A program made the position numbers and the translations under genes. A stretch of DNA of 64,000 nucleotides, taken from positions 111,136 to 175,135 of the forward strand of contig JARLHY010000008.1 in NCBI GenBank assembly GCA_031292015.1. The letters run 5' to 3'. Positions 35,503 through 44,170 of this stretch are shown in pieces (within the stretch, counting starts at the first letter, position 1; each line of letters opens with the position of its first letter). The notes below the pieces were generated by a model that did not search any database, was not told the origin of the DNA, and saw only the letters and a list, made by a program, of their open reading frames with translations. This stretch comes from Negativicutes bacterium (GTDB lineage: Bacteria; Bacillota_C; Negativicutes; Sporomusales_B; JARLHX01).

Positions 35503-35579
35503 ATGAAGGTTGTGGAATCAGCGGCAGTCTGCGCAAGGACGGCAACACCGCGCTGCTGCTGAGGAAGATCAAGGCCTGA
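35503..35579 (+). pseudogene. Tiny remnant of an NADPH-dependent FMN reductase/flavodoxin-family gene
   Basis: A ribosome site (GAGGGG) and ATG 35503 begin MKVV, then one base is missing, after which the next frame reads ISGSLRKDGNTALLLRKIKA and stops at 35577-35579. Restoring one G gives the N-terminal FMN-phosphate loop of this family (compare VNGSPRADGNTHYAL in the intact gene at 62830-63462). Everything after the first loop is gone. Confidence 0.65.
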
Positions 35580-35615
35580 CGGCACTGGTAAATTAAATAT
35601 TAGGGAGGGCATGAC

Positions 35616-36386
35616 ATGACAGCAAGGATTTTGGTCTGCGGAATTCTCATCTGCATGATGGTCGCCGGCTCGATAGCGGCGGCGGCCCCGGACACGACGA
35701 ACGGCTGGACGGAGAACAAAACGACTCTTACCTACTATGGGCAATCGGCGTTTATGCTTACCCATGGCGACACGCGGCTGGTCTTCGACCCCTGGTTTAC
35801 CGGCAACCCCTGGAAGGCTGCGACAGCCGGCGAGATTAACTGTCAGTATATTTTGGTTTCTCATGCTCACCAGGACCATCTGGGAGACACGGTGGCGATC
35901 GCTACCCGTACCGGCGCCAAGGTGATCACGACCAGCGCGATTGCCAGGATGCTCAAGGATCAGGGCTGCGATGTCCAGCCGATGGATATCGGCGGCAAGC
36001 GGATGTTTGACTTCGGCTTCGTCCGGGTGACCCCGGCGATGCACGGTTCGGGGATAGCCGGCGGGCAGGCCGCAGGATTTGTGGTCAATTTTTACGGCAC
36101 CACCATCTACTTTGCCGGCGATACGGCCCTGTTCGGGGATATGGCGCTGATTGCCAAGCAGGAAAAACTCGACTACGCGCTGCTGCCGATCGGCAACAAC
36201 TATACAATGGGACCGGAAGACGCATTGGAAGCGGTCGGAATGCTGAACCCCAAAATGGTGATTCCGATGCATTACAATTCCAACCCGCTGATCATGCAGT
36301 CGCCTGACGAGTTTAAACGCGCCGTGGAAAGCCGCTTCGGCATTCCGACGATCGTGATGCAGCCGGGAAAAACGTTGGTTCTTTAA
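35616..36386 (+). CDS. Secreted MBL-fold hydrolase (UPF0173-like)
   Basis: 256 residues with an N-terminal signal peptide (about residues 1-24, ending AAAAPD). The MBL core shows the UPF0173 pattern: ITYYGQSAFML-like start, FDPWFTGNP, SHAHQDHLGD metal motif, a HGSG ligand segment, YFAGDTALFGDM and PMHYNSNP. Most UPF0173 proteins are cytoplasmic, so export is unusual. Substrate unknown. Ribosome site AGGGAGGG. Confidence 0.85.
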   Translation: MTARILVCGILICMMVAGSIAAAAPDTTNGWTENKTTLTYYGQSAFMLTHGDTRLVFDPWFTGNPWKAATAGEINCQYILVSHAHQDHLGDTVAIATRTGAKVITTSAIARMLKDQGCDVQPMDIGGKRMFDFGFVRVTPAMHGSGIAGGQAAGFVVNFYGTTIYFAGDTALFGDMALIAKQEKLDYALLPIGNNYTMGPEDALEAVGMLNPKMVIPMHYNSNPLIMQSPDEFKRAVESRFGIPTIVMQPGKTLVL

Positions 36387-36424
36387 CTCAAAAGACAAGG
36401 CTCATGTTGCGCAGTGAGCGATCT

Positions 36425-36483
36425 CCGGGCCGGATACCGGGTGCCAGTGATTTTCACGGCCGGTTTCCGGCCCGGTCTTTTTC
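36425..36483 (+). terminator. Rho-independent terminator
   Basis: GGGCCGGATACCGG (36427-36440) pairs with CCGGTTTCCGGCCC (36460-36473), one mismatch, followed by GGTCTTTTT. It ends the MBL hydrolase transcript. Confidence 0.75.
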
Positions 36484-36669
36484 CGATAGCAGATAAGTAC
36501 AGAAAATGGAAAATAAAGAAAAATTTATTGCATAATAGCAGGATTTATAAAAGAAAATGTAGAAACGAGTACAAGTCTTCTGGGCCGCCGTTCCCTGATT
36601 TTGGAGCGCTGCAGCTCATTTGAAATTCAGGCTGAATTGGTCAGGCCTATTTGTCATATGGGGGATAAC

Positions 36670-37281
36670 ATGGCAAAAGAGAAACGGTCGCTGCTGGACC
36701 AGGTCGATATGAGCTCCATCGAAGAATTTTGCCGACAGATATTTTATGCCGACGCCTACACCGCCATGCATGCCGAGCATGTGGCCGAGTTGATGGCCGG
36801 TCTGGCCAGCCAGATGACTCTGTCTACGGATGAAATCAATCTGGCGTATATGGTGGGTGTGATGCATGACGTAGGCAAGGTGAAAATTCCGGAAGCCATC
36901 CTGAGGAAACCGGCTCCGCTCAACGAAGAGGAGTGGAAAATCATGCGGCAGCACCCCATCGAGGGGGCCGACATGCTGGCCGCCGTCGGCGGAGTCAAGC
37001 CCATTGTCGCGGTGATGCGCCACCATCATGAGCGCTACGACGGCAAGGGTTATCCCGACGGACTGTGCGGGGAGGACATTCCTCTGCTGAGCCGGATGCT
37101 GGCTTTGTGCGATGCCTTCGACTCCATGACCACCGAGCGCTGCTACCGCAGTCCGGTAGGCCTGGAAGAGTGTCTGCGGGAAATCAGGCGGTGCGGCGGA
37201 ACACAGTTTGACGAAGAACTGTGCGAGGTGTTTATCGAATTTGTTGCAACCCGTTTCGGCTTTTGTCTTGATGAAGGTTAG
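36670..37281 (+). CDS. HD-GYP domain protein, probable cyclic-di-GMP phosphodiesterase
   Basis: 203 residues, essentially a single HD-GYP domain. The metal His/Asp pair is H66-D67 in VMHDVGKVKIP, the HHH region is RHHHERYDGKGYPDG with GYP at 127-129, and the final Asp/Thr region DAFDSMTTERCYR is intact, so it should be active, hydrolysing cyclic di-GMP to pGpG or GMP. There is no sensor domain. ATG 36670 is chosen for its GGGGG site; an in-frame upstream codon at 36601 lacks one. Confidence 0.9.
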   Translation: MAKEKRSLLDQVDMSSIEEFCRQIFYADAYTAMHAEHVAELMAGLASQMTLSTDEINLAYMVGVMHDVGKVKIPEAILRKPAPLNEEEWKIMRQHPIEGADMLAAVGGVKPIVAVMRHHHERYDGKGYPDGLCGEDIPLLSRMLALCDAFDSMTTERCYRSPVGLEECLREIRRCGGTQFDEELCEVFIEFVATRFGFCLDEG

Positions 37282-37318
37282 CAGTAGGCGACGGTGAATA
37301 CGACAAGGACGGAAACAG

Positions 37319-37564
37319 AGAAACTAAAATAAGTTCTCTCAGGCCGTTGATAAACCCCCATCTGCTTTGTACCCGTAAAGGGTAGGCCGTCGCTCTAAGC
37401 GCTGAAGCGTAAGAGCGGCGCACTTGGCCCCACAAACCCATTGCTAGCGTACTTCCCTGTACGCGTCGCTGCTGGGTTCGTGGGGCCGTCGTGCATCTGG
37501 GGGTTTTTGAACGGCCTGCAAAATAGGTTTCTCAACAAGCTGGGAGAACTAAAATAAGTTCTCT
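37319..37564 (+). repeat. Family B palindromic element, copy 2, flanked by ~21 bp direct repeats
   Basis: The element runs from 37340 (CAGGCCGTTGATAAAC) to about 37543 (GAACGGCCTG, then tail GGTTTCTCAACAAG). It is flanked by near-identical copies of AACTAAAATAAGTTCTCT (37322-37339 and 37547-37564; the wider match is about 21 bp with one indel). Each flank is a hairpin (AGAGAACT / AGTTCTCT) and the right one is followed by GTTTTTTT, a working terminator. This is the best evidence here that family B units are mobile and duplicate a terminator. Confidence 0.85.
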
Positions 37565-37574
37565 GTTTTTTTGC
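37544..37574 (+). terminator. Rho-independent terminator (right-hand copy)
   Basis: GAGAACT / AGTTCTC stem around AAAATA followed by a run of seven T. Probably the original terminator of the HD-GYP gene, now pushed about 225 bp downstream by the inserted element. Confidence 0.75.
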
Positions 37575-37697
37575 GTCCGGGACAAGAGATAAAAACAGGA
37601 TTTTGCCCGCGCAGGTGAAATTAGTATAGTACTATACTAAGGATGCTTTCAGACAGGGAAAGGTCAGTTGCTGCCGGCAGGCTGGAACTGCTATACT

Positions 37698-38738
37698 ATG
37701 AACTACCGAATTGCTCTGACTCTCGCGGTCGCCTTGGCGGGCGGGGGGACGTTTTCTCAGCTGAATATGCCTTTGCCATGGCTATTGGGACCGGTGACAA
37801 GCATTGTCCTCTGGGTCGCGTTTTTTGGCGGCAAGCCCTGCTGGCCTGTCGGCATCCGCAACGCCGGACTGCTGGCGCTGGGCTACACGATGGGCCGGCC
37901 GTTTACACCGGAGGCAGGACAGCAGGTTGTCGCCCAGTTTCCGGAGATGGTGCTGATGACTACGCTGACGATATTGTTCAGCCTGCTGATGAGTTATGTG
38001 ACTTTCCGGCAGACGGGAATCAGCCTTGCCAGCTGCGTGATCGGCGGCGTTCCCGGCGGGTTGGCCCAGATGGTGCTGCTGGGCGAGGAGATCCCGGACG
38101 CCGATGATACCATCGTGGCCTTCATGCAGACGATCCGGGTGCTCGGGGTGGTTTTCAGCATCCCGTTTCTGGCCATCCACGGGCTCGGGGGGCCGGCGGC
38201 GGCGGTGCAGGCCGGTCCGGGGCAGCAGATGACCGCCGGAGTCATGGCATTGTTCGCACTGGCTGTGTCGGCCGGCGCCTGGCTGGCGATAAAGGCCAAA
38301 CTGCCGACGCCTTATCTGCTGGGGCCGGTTCTGGCTACCGGCATCCTGGTTTTGAGCGGGACGCCGGCTCCGGTGCTGCCGCCGCTGGTGATCATCGCAG
38401 CCCAGGTCTGTATGGGAGCGTATATCGGGCAGAGTATCAAGCTGAACAGTCTGGAATCGCGGTGGCGCACCGTGCTGCCGTACACCTTGCTCAATGTCGC
38501 GGCAGTGGTGCTGTTTTCCCTGGCGCTGGGCTGGATGCTTACTTTCTTTATTCCGGCCAGTCTTGTAACCGGTTTTCTCAGTACCGCCCCGGGCGGGGTG
38601 GCGGAGATGGGGCTGACGGCGATGCTGGTGAACGCGGATTTGTCGACAGTTGTGGCCTATCAGACTTTTCGCGTGCTGGTCATCTTGCTGATCATGCCGC
38701 TCTTGTTGAAACGCTGGCTGTGCAAGGAGGGAACGTAA
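37698..38738 (+). CDS. AbrB-family (COG3180) membrane protein, putative transporter
   Basis: 346 residues, about ten membrane helices in two related halves: PLPWLLGPVTS in the first matches PTPYLLGPVLATG in the second, and GVPGGLAQMVLLGEE matches TAPGGVAEMGLTAM. This is the duplication typical of the membrane AbrB family (unrelated to the DNA-binding AbrB), suspected to regulate or carry small organic molecules. ATG 37698 gives the usual N-terminus; TTG 37668 with a GGGAAAGG site is an alternative. A palindrome-like TATAGTACTATACTA lies upstream at about 37623. Confidence 0.82.
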   Translation: MNYRIALTLAVALAGGGTFSQLNMPLPWLLGPVTSIVLWVAFFGGKPCWPVGIRNAGLLALGYTMGRPFTPEAGQQVVAQFPEMVLMTTLTILFSLLMSYVTFRQTGISLASCVIGGVPGGLAQMVLLGEEIPDADDTIVAFMQTIRVLGVVFSIPFLAIHGLGGPAAAVQAGPGQQMTAGVMALFALAVSAGAWLAIKAKLPTPYLLGPVLATGILVLSGTPAPVLPPLVIIAAQVCMGAYIGQSIKLNSLESRWRTVLPYTLLNVAAVVLFSLALGWMLTFFIPASLVTGFLSTAPGGVAEMGLTAMLVNADLSTVVAYQTFRVLVILLIMPLLLKRWLCKEGT

Positions 38739-38739
38739 A

Positions 38740-39303
38740 GTGGAGTTGCGGCTGCATAACACGTTGATCCGGGCCGAAGTCGGCGACCTCACCGACCAGG
38801 ACACCGACGGAATTGTCAATGCCGCCAACAGCCGTCTGGCAGGCGGCGGCGGGGTGGACGGCGCTGTCCACGCCCGGGGCGGATCGGCCATCATGAAAGA
38901 GCTGGACGCGATCCGTCAGAAAACAGGCGGCTGCCCGCCCGGGCAGGCCGTGGTCACCGGCGGGGGCAGGCTGAAGGCCAGGTATGTCATTCACACCGTC
39001 GGACCGATTTACCGTGGCCGGCCGGACGACGCCGAAGTACTGGCCAGCTGCTACCGGGTCAGCCTGAGCCTGGCGAGCGGCCGTGGCCTGAAGTCGCTGG
39101 CGTTTCCCTCGATCAGCACCGGCGCGTATGGCTATCCGATTGAGCCGGCGGCGTCGGTGGCGGTGGAAACGGTGCTGGCTGAGCTGGTCGGGTATGACTT
39201 TTGCGAAATCCGGTTTATTTTGTTTTCAGCCCGCGATTATCAGATTTACCGGGCGGCGCTGGCCGTGGCCCGCGACGGACTAACGGTCATCAGACCGGAA
39301 TAA
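38740..39303 (+). CDS. Macrodomain protein (O-acetyl-ADP-ribose deacetylase type)
   Basis: 187 residues, a full macrodomain. ADP-ribose contacts are visible: GDLTDQDTDGIVNAANSRLAG near residue 12, GGGGVDGAVHARGG and the phosphate loop SISTGAYGYP. Members remove ADP-ribose from proteins or deacetylate O-acetyl-ADP-ribose. GTG start after AAGGAGGG, one base beyond the AbrB-type stop, so it belongs to the same transcript. A VOC protein follows 13 bp on. Confidence 0.92.
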   Translation: MELRLHNTLIRAEVGDLTDQDTDGIVNAANSRLAGGGGVDGAVHARGGSAIMKELDAIRQKTGGCPPGQAVVTGGGRLKARYVIHTVGPIYRGRPDDAEVLASCYRVSLSLASGRGLKSLAFPSISTGAYGYPIEPAASVAVETVLAELVGYDFCEIRFILFSARDYQIYRAALAVARDGLTVIRPE

Positions 39304-39316
39304 GGGGGAGTGAAGA

Positions 39317-39727
39317 GTGAAAATCAAACGGGTGGATGCCACTATCACCAGCAGCAATCTGCAGGAGTCGAAGGATTTTTATATCCGCCATTTCGGTTAC
39401 CGGCTGGTGTTTGAGAGCGACTGGTATGTCGAGCTGATTGTGCCGGGCCTGCCCAGCAGCGGGATAAGTTTTACGCTGCCTCAGCGGGAAGTCGGCGAGT
39501 TTTTCAATGGCAAAGGTCTTATACTGTCTTATGAAGTGGATGATGTGGACGCCGAGTACGATCGCCTGAAAGACGCGGGACTGGAGATCTATCAAAACCT
39601 GCAGGATAAGCCATGGGGCGAGCGGAGCTTTGTCATCAACGACCCTAACGGCGTTCATCTTTATATCTACAAATCCATCCCGCTTACGGCGGAATATCAG
39701 GAGAAATACGACGCGTTCCGGGAGTGA
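39317..39727 (+). CDS. VOC-superfamily (glyoxalase-like) protein
   Basis: 136 residues, two beta-alpha-beta-beta-beta modules: KIKRVDATITSSNLQESKDFYIRHFGYRL at the start and a second module ending FVINDPNGVHLYIYKS. The usual metal ligands of glyoxalase I are not clearly all present, so binding or catalysis is open. GTG start. It appears to be third in the operon with the AbrB-type and macrodomain genes. Confidence 0.85.
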   Translation: MKIKRVDATITSSNLQESKDFYIRHFGYRLVFESDWYVELIVPGLPSSGISFTLPQREVGEFFNGKGLILSYEVDDVDAEYDRLKDAGLEIYQNLQDKPWGERSFVINDPNGVHLYIYKSIPLTAEYQEKYDAFRE

Positions 39728-39944
39728 AGATGATCAGCATGTCCGGGGCTGTCCTGCCAGAAGAAGGCAGCGGACAGGCAGAGCAGGCGGGAGGGTGATG
39801 TCAGGCTAAACAGGCGGACCGGCTTGCGGTGAACAGCTGGGGTCAGCAGGACAAAATGGTGCATGAAGCTCGGGTTTCGAGGGATTTGGCCTTATTAATC
39901 AGATTCATGGCGGATGAATCAACAAATTTTAGGAGGGTGTTTTG
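39728..39944. other. Intergenic, nothing recognised apart from the KdgT ribosome site
   Basis: 217 bp between the VOC and KdgT genes. There is a strong AGGAGGG site at 39931-39937. No clear terminator, riboswitch or promoter boxes were identified. Confidence 0.5.
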
Positions 39945-40913
39945 ATGCAAATCAAACGGACAATGGAAAAGGTTCCCGGAGGAATGATGGTCGTCCCCTT
40001 GCTGATCGGCGCGGTAATCAACACGTTTTTCCCCGACCTCGGCAAAACACTGGGCTCTTTCACCAACGCCTGGATGACCGGCGCGCTACCGATTCTCTCG
40101 GTGTTTTTTGTCTGTATCGGGGCAACGATTGATTTGCGGGCGACGCCGTACATCCTGAAAAAAGGCGGCGCGCTCCTTGGTTCGAAGCTGGTCTGTGGCG
40201 CTGGCTGCGGTCTTATTTTCGCCTACTTTATTCCCCAGGGCATGGTGACGTCGGGGATGTTCGCCGGCCTGTCGGTCCTGGCCATCGTTGCGGCGATGAA
40301 CGACACCAACGGCGGCCTGTACATGGCCTTGATCGGCCAGTTCGGCAAGGCGGAGGACGCCGCCGCTTATTCGTTGATGAGTCTGGAATCGGGGCCGTTT
40401 TTCAGCATGGTCACTCTCGGGGTGGCCGGCCTGGCCGCGTTTCCGCTGCCGGCCTTCATCGGTACCATCGCCCCGCTGCTTCTCGGCATGCTGCTCGGCA
40501 ACCTGGACCGTGAGATGAGGGACTTTCTCTCCCGGGCCGTACCGGTTATGATCCCGTTTTTCGCTTTCGGACTGGGTAATACTTTGAATCTCGGCATCGT
40601 CTGGAAGGCAGGCCTGCTGGGGCTGCTGATGGGCGTGGGCGTTGTCGCCATCACCGGAACGGTGCTGATTCTGGCGGATAAGATGACTGGCGGCAACGGC
40701 ATCAACGGCATCGCCGCAGCTTCGACGGCGGGGAACGCCGCCGCGGTCCCGGCAGCCATCGCCGCCATCGACAAGACTTACGCCCCGGTGGCGCCTACGG
40801 CAACCATGCTTGTGGCCACCTGTGTAATTGTTACGGCGATTTTGGTGCCGCTGGTCACGGCCGCGTGGGCAAAACATGTTGCCGCCAATGAGGCCGCGGC
40901 AGCAGGAAAATAG
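39945..40913 (+). CDS. 2-keto-3-deoxygluconate permease family (KdgT) transporter
   Basis: 322 residues with about ten membrane helices. The KdgT family pattern is evident: [27 protein letters not shown] at the N-terminus, [14 protein letters not shown] and LTIGVAG-type glycine-rich helices later. KdgT imports 2-keto-3-deoxygluconate by proton symport; relatives beside DUF1537 kinases are linked to four-carbon acid sugars. ATG 39945 has ideal spacing from AGGAGGG. It is first of a three-gene operon with the kinase and an unknown protein. Confidence 0.9.
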   Translation: MQIKRTMEKVPGGMMVVPLLIGAVINTFFPDLGKTLGSFTNAWMTGALPILSVFFVCIGATIDLRATPYILKKGGALLGSKLVCGAGCGLIFAYFIPQGMVTSGMFAGLSVLAIVAAMNDTNGGLYMALIGQFGKAEDAAAYSLMSLESGPFFSMVTLGVAGLAAFPLPAFIGTIAPLLLGMLLGNLDREMRDFLSRAVPVMIPFFAFGLGNTLNLGIVWKAGLLGLLMGVGVVAITGTVLILADKMTGGNGINGIAAASTAGNAAAVPAAIAAIDKTYAPVAPTATMLVATCVIVTAILVPLVTAAWAKHVAANEAAAAGK

Positions 40914-40947
40914 CAAGCAAGAGACAAACCTGGCAAGGATGGTGGAA

Positions 40948-42219
40948 ATGAAGAAGATAGCGGTAATTGCCGATGATTTGACCGGGGCGAACGACACCGG
41001 AGTGCAGTTCGCCAAACAGGGACTGGCCACAGTGGTGCTGATGGGGACGACCCATTTTGCGGCAGATGCCGGGGATGTCCTGGTTATTGATACCAACAGC
41101 CGCGCCGTGGCGCCGGACGAAGCCTACCGCCGGGTGGCCCAGGCCGCCGGACTTGTCAAGGGCGGCCGGTTTGAGGCTGTTTATAAAAAGGTCGACTCGA
41201 CGCTGCGGGGCAACGTCGGGGTAGAAATCGACGCCATTATGGATACCTGCGGCCTGAAACTGGCGGTGGTGGCCCCGGCTTTTCCCAAGAACGGCCGGGT
41301 TACGATCGGCGGACTGCATCTTTTGAACTGCGCTCCGCTGGAGGGTACGGAGATCGCGCGGGATCCGAAGTTCCCGGTTAAGGAAACCCATATCCCGACG
41401 CTGCTGGCTGCTCAGACCAAACGCAAGGTGGGCCATATCGGCCTGAAAACGGTAATAGCCGGCCAGAGCGCGCTGGAGGCCGAACTCGCCGGGCTTTGCC
41501 GGGCCGGGGTGGAGGTCGTGGTCTGCGACATCTGGCAGGATGAGCAGTTCGGGGCGCTGGCCGGGGCGCTGGTGAATCTGGCGGTGCCTACCCTGTGGGT
41601 GGGCTCGGCGGGGCTGGCGGAATACCTGCCGGCGGCCCTCGGCGTCGGCGTCGGGCAATCCGGCCGCTCGCCGGTGGCGGTGATCGCCGGCAGCGTCAGC
41701 AATGTGACCCGGGGTCAGATTGCCAAGCTGACCGAACGGCCGGACATGGTTTATATCATGGTCACGCCCCATGCCCTGCTGACGGCCGGGGAACGGCAGA
41801 CGGAAATAGACCGTTGCTACCAGGCCGCTACGGCGGCGGTGACGGCAGGGAAAAACGCGGTTATCGCGTCCGGCTACAGTGACGATATCGTGGCCGCGAC
41901 CACGGCCCAGGCGCAAAAGCTCGGCCTTGACAGTCAGCAGGCCGGAACGCTGATCGCCGAAGGACTGGGGGAAATCGGCAAAGCTTTGGCCCTGAATCTT
42001 ACTTTAAGCGGTATGGTGCTTACCGGCGGCGATATCGCCGTGGCGGTCTGCGCAGCGCTGGAAGCCACCGGTCTGAAGGTGACCAAGGAGGTCGCGCCGG
42101 GGATTCCCCTGGGGGCGCTTCAGGGCGGCCTGCGGGACGGGCTCAGGGTAGTGACCAAGGCCGGCGCCTTCGGCAGTGAGGACGCCCTGGCCAAAGCGGT
42201 GGATTCTTTGAAGCAGTGA
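40948..42219 (+). CDS. Four-carbon acid sugar kinase family protein (DUF1537)
   Basis: 423 residues. The N-terminal nucleotide-binding domain starts IAVIADDLTGANDTGVQFA, the DUF1537 signature, with KKVDSTLRGNVG near residue 80; the C-terminal domain contains LTGGDIAVAVCAAL and GIPLGALQGG. Characterised members phosphorylate D-threonate, L-threonate, D-erythronate or related acids for breakdown by a PdxA2-type dehydrogenase. No such dehydrogenase is adjacent. ATG 40948 is preferred; ATG 40939 is also in frame. The KdgT permease upstream presumably supplies the substrate. Confidence 0.9.
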   Translation: MKKIAVIADDLTGANDTGVQFAKQGLATVVLMGTTHFAADAGDVLVIDTNSRAVAPDEAYRRVAQAAGLVKGGRFEAVYKKVDSTLRGNVGVEIDAIMDTCGLKLAVVAPAFPKNGRVTIGGLHLLNCAPLEGTEIARDPKFPVKETHIPTLLAAQTKRKVGHIGLKTVIAGQSALEAELAGLCRAGVEVVVCDIWQDEQFGALAGALVNLAVPTLWVGSAGLAEYLPAALGVGVGQSGRSPVAVIAGSVSNVTRGQIAKLTERPDMVYIMVTPHALLTAGERQTEIDRCYQAATAAVTAGKNAVIASGYSDDIVAATTAQAQKLGLDSQQAGTLIAEGLGEIGKALALNLTLSGMVLTGGDIAVAVCAALEATGLKVTKEVAPGIPLGALQGGLRDGLRVVTKAGAFGSEDALAKAVDSLKQ

Positions 42220-42229
42220 GGTGGTACCG

Positions 42230-42688
42230 ATGCGGCGATTCGGAGTCTACGGGAGCGGGGCAACGGCGGCGGAACTCGGCGTATGGCTGGACACTGGATT
42301 CGTCGAATTCCAGGCCGGCCAGGCGGAGGAGGCGGCGGAGCGGCCGGACGTGATTTTCGGGCGGACGGGGCCGGACAATTCGGCGCTGAGCCGCGAAATC
42401 GGCCTGCTGCTGCCCAAGGTGATTGTCCTCATCAGCCCAAGCCCCGCCGAACCGCCGCCGGACCTGGGGGAAGAGTACCGTCGGCACCGTTGGCGGCAGG
42501 CCGGGCTGGATTATCTTGTCGCCACCTATCTTGAACCGCCGCTGAACGAACCGGAGTGGGCGGCTTACGGCGGGGCTGACAGCCTGAAGGCCGTCAGCGA
42601 TCAGATCTACCGCCACCTGCTGGCCGACGTTTTGCGGGAGACTCAGGAGTGGTGCGGGCATACTTTCTCCGTGGTCCACCACTGTTGA
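42230..42688 (+). CDS. Hypothetical protein, third gene of the KdgT-kinase operon
   Basis: 152 residues, not recognised. No signal peptide or membrane segment is seen. It starts MRRFGVYGSGATAAELGVWL, which hints at a nucleotide-binding loop (GSGATA) but is not conclusive, and contains a Pro/Glu-rich middle and a C-terminal HTFSVVHHC with clustered His/Cys that could bind metal. It begins 11 bp after the kinase stop with a GAGGTGG site, so a role in the same sugar-acid pathway is a reasonable inference. Confidence 0.7.
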   Translation: MRRFGVYGSGATAAELGVWLDTGFVEFQAGQAEEAAERPDVIFGRTGPDNSALSREIGLLLPKVIVLISPSPAEPPPDLGEEYRRHRWRQAGLDYLVATYLEPPLNEPEWAAYGGADSLKAVSDQIYRHLLADVLRETQEWCGHTFSVVHHC

Positions 42689-42980
42689 AAAGCGGCTGTT
42701 GAAAAAGGCCATAGTTTGCAGCCGATATCGCGGGGACCGCAAAGGCGCCGGACAGACGATGCTCCAGATGAAGGCGCCGTAAGGCTAAGGCCGACGGCTA
42801 TCGTAGCGTCACCAACGTCGCATCCATGCGCCGGTGGTTCCTCGTGCAGCCGTCCATGGCTGCACGTACGATGCCGTTACCGGCAATCTTAGCCAACGGC
42901 GCCTAGCATCTTCCACAACGCCGCCGGACACCTTTGCGGCCTCGCTGTTCCGAAGTTGATGCGACCTGATATAGTTTGTC
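42689..42980. repeat. Family C palindromic element
   Basis: About 290 bp of noncoding G+C-rich sequence starting GGCTGTTGAAAAAGGCC, like the family A ends, then sharing GCTCCAGATGAAGGCGCCGT and AAGGCTAAGGCCG with 32.69-32.75 kb. It contains internal palindromes such as GCAGCCGTCCATGGCTGC, and closes with ACAACGCCGCCGGACACCTTTGCGG, a partial mirror of GACCGCAAAGGCGCCGGAC near its start. Confidence 0.65.
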
Positions 42981-42990
42981 TACAAATCTA

Positions 42991-43019
42991 AGACACCAGG
43001 AATATCCTGGTGTCTTTTT
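42991..43019 (+). terminator. Rho-independent terminator
   Basis: AGACACCAGG / CCTGGTGTCT stem with a four-base loop followed by a T-run. It ends the KdgT operon transcript beyond the repeat. Confidence 0.85.
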
Positions 43020-43084
43020 GCGTGTTTATAAATAATGCATCTTCTTGCTTCATTTACCTGATGCGATCAGGAGTTACGGCCCAA

Positions 43085-43999
43085 TCAATCTTCGAACTGG
43101 ATCTGACCGGTGAGGACGGTTACGGCGGTGCCGGTGATTTTGACCTTGGTGACGGCGCCGGGCGTTCCTTCAACTTCGACGCCGACCCGGCCCGGGCGGC
43201 CAACTTCGAGGCCCTGCTCTGAGGTGAACCGTATCCGGCCGCTGGATGGGGCGATGCCGTTTTCGACGATGAAAGCGCCGATGCAGCTGTTGCCTGTGCC
43301 GCATACCGGGTCTTCGTTGATGCCTTCGTTGGGCAGGAAGGTCCGGACATGGAAGTCGCAGGCGGGGTCTTCGGTTTCGGTGGTGAACACCTGGATGCCG
43401 GTGACTTTCTCCCGGCGGCTAAGTTCGGCGATGGCCGCCAGGTCGGGCCGCAGGTTCCGGATCGCCGCCAGGGTCGTCAGGCGGGCCACGAACCAGTATA
43501 TGCCTGTGTACATTTTCCGGATGGCGTAGCGGGCGTCAACATTGCCGGCGTCGGTTCCGAGAAGAGCCGCCAGTTCGGTGTGGGACAGCGGTACCGGTTC
43601 AAACCTGGGGGTCGCCATGGTCATGGTGATGGCATAGCCACCGGCAGATGATGGGCTGATGTCGATGGGCAGCACTCCGGCCCCGGTTTCCACGCGGACC
43701 TGGTGGGGTGTGGCTGACGGACTGATCTTTCCTTCCTCGATCAGGGCGTGGATGGTGGCGACAGTCGGATGGCCGGCTACCGCTACTTCGCTCTGGGGCG
43801 TGAAATAGCGGATCAGAAAATCGGCCGTGGCGTCTTGGGGCGGGAAGACAAATGTCGTTTCCACCAGATTCATTTCATTGGCGATTTTCTGCATCTGGGC
43901 TGAAGTAAGGCCGGAGGCGTCGGTCACCACGCCGGCGGGATTGCCGCTGAAGGCTTTCGTGGTGAACGCGTCTACGGTTTTGATGCTGTAGGCTTTCAT
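43085..43999 (-). CDS. PhzF-family isomerase/epimerase-like protein
   Basis: 304 residues, two-lobed diaminopimelate-epimerase fold. Conserved parts are VDAFTTKAFSGNPAGVV at the N-terminus, the catalytic Glu in NLVETTFVFPP, AVAGHPTVA, and EDPVCGTGNSCIG near residue 240. PhzF isomerises a phenazine precursor, but most homologs have unknown substrates and no phenazine genes are nearby. ATG 43999 has a GGAGTGA site. It lies downstream of the aminotransferase gene on the same strand, with a probable terminator in between. Confidence 0.9.
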   Translation of the reverse strand: MKAYSIKTVDAFTTKAFSGNPAGVVTDASGLTSAQMQKIANEMNLVETTFVFPPQDATADFLIRYFTPQSEVAVAGHPTVATIHALIEEGKISPSATPHQVRVETGAGVLPIDISPSSAGGYAITMTMATPRFEPVPLSHTELAALLGTDAGNVDARYAIRKMYTGIYWFVARLTTLAAIRNLRPDLAAIAELSRREKVTGIQVFTTETEDPACDFHVRTFLPNEGINEDPVCGTGNSCIGAFIVENGIAPSSGRIRFTSEQGLEVGRPGRVGVEVEGTPGAVTKVKITGTAVTVLTGQIQFED

Positions 44000-44107
44000 A
44001 CCGTCACTCCTCTTTGCGTTGTAAAGGACATTGCTGCTCATCGTTGATGAGCGCATATGCTGTATTTCTCTAAAAGTCATAAAAATCCTGCACTGCCTCC
44101 GAACGCG

Positions 44108-44147
44108 AAAAGGCCGACCTGATCGCAAGCGCGGTCGGTCGGCCTGA
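44108..44147 (-). terminator. Probable terminator after the aminotransferase gene
   Basis: AGGCCGACC (44111-44119) pairs with GGTCGGCCT (44137-44145); on the minus strand the stem is followed by a short TTT run only. Confidence 0.5.
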
Positions 44148-44170
44148 TATAGCCCAGCAGGGAATGGTGT

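Noticed and set aside
36414..36623. Small open frame between the MBL hydrolase and HD-GYP genes
   Set aside because: It spans the terminator at 36425-36483, has no ribosome site and no recognisable domain.
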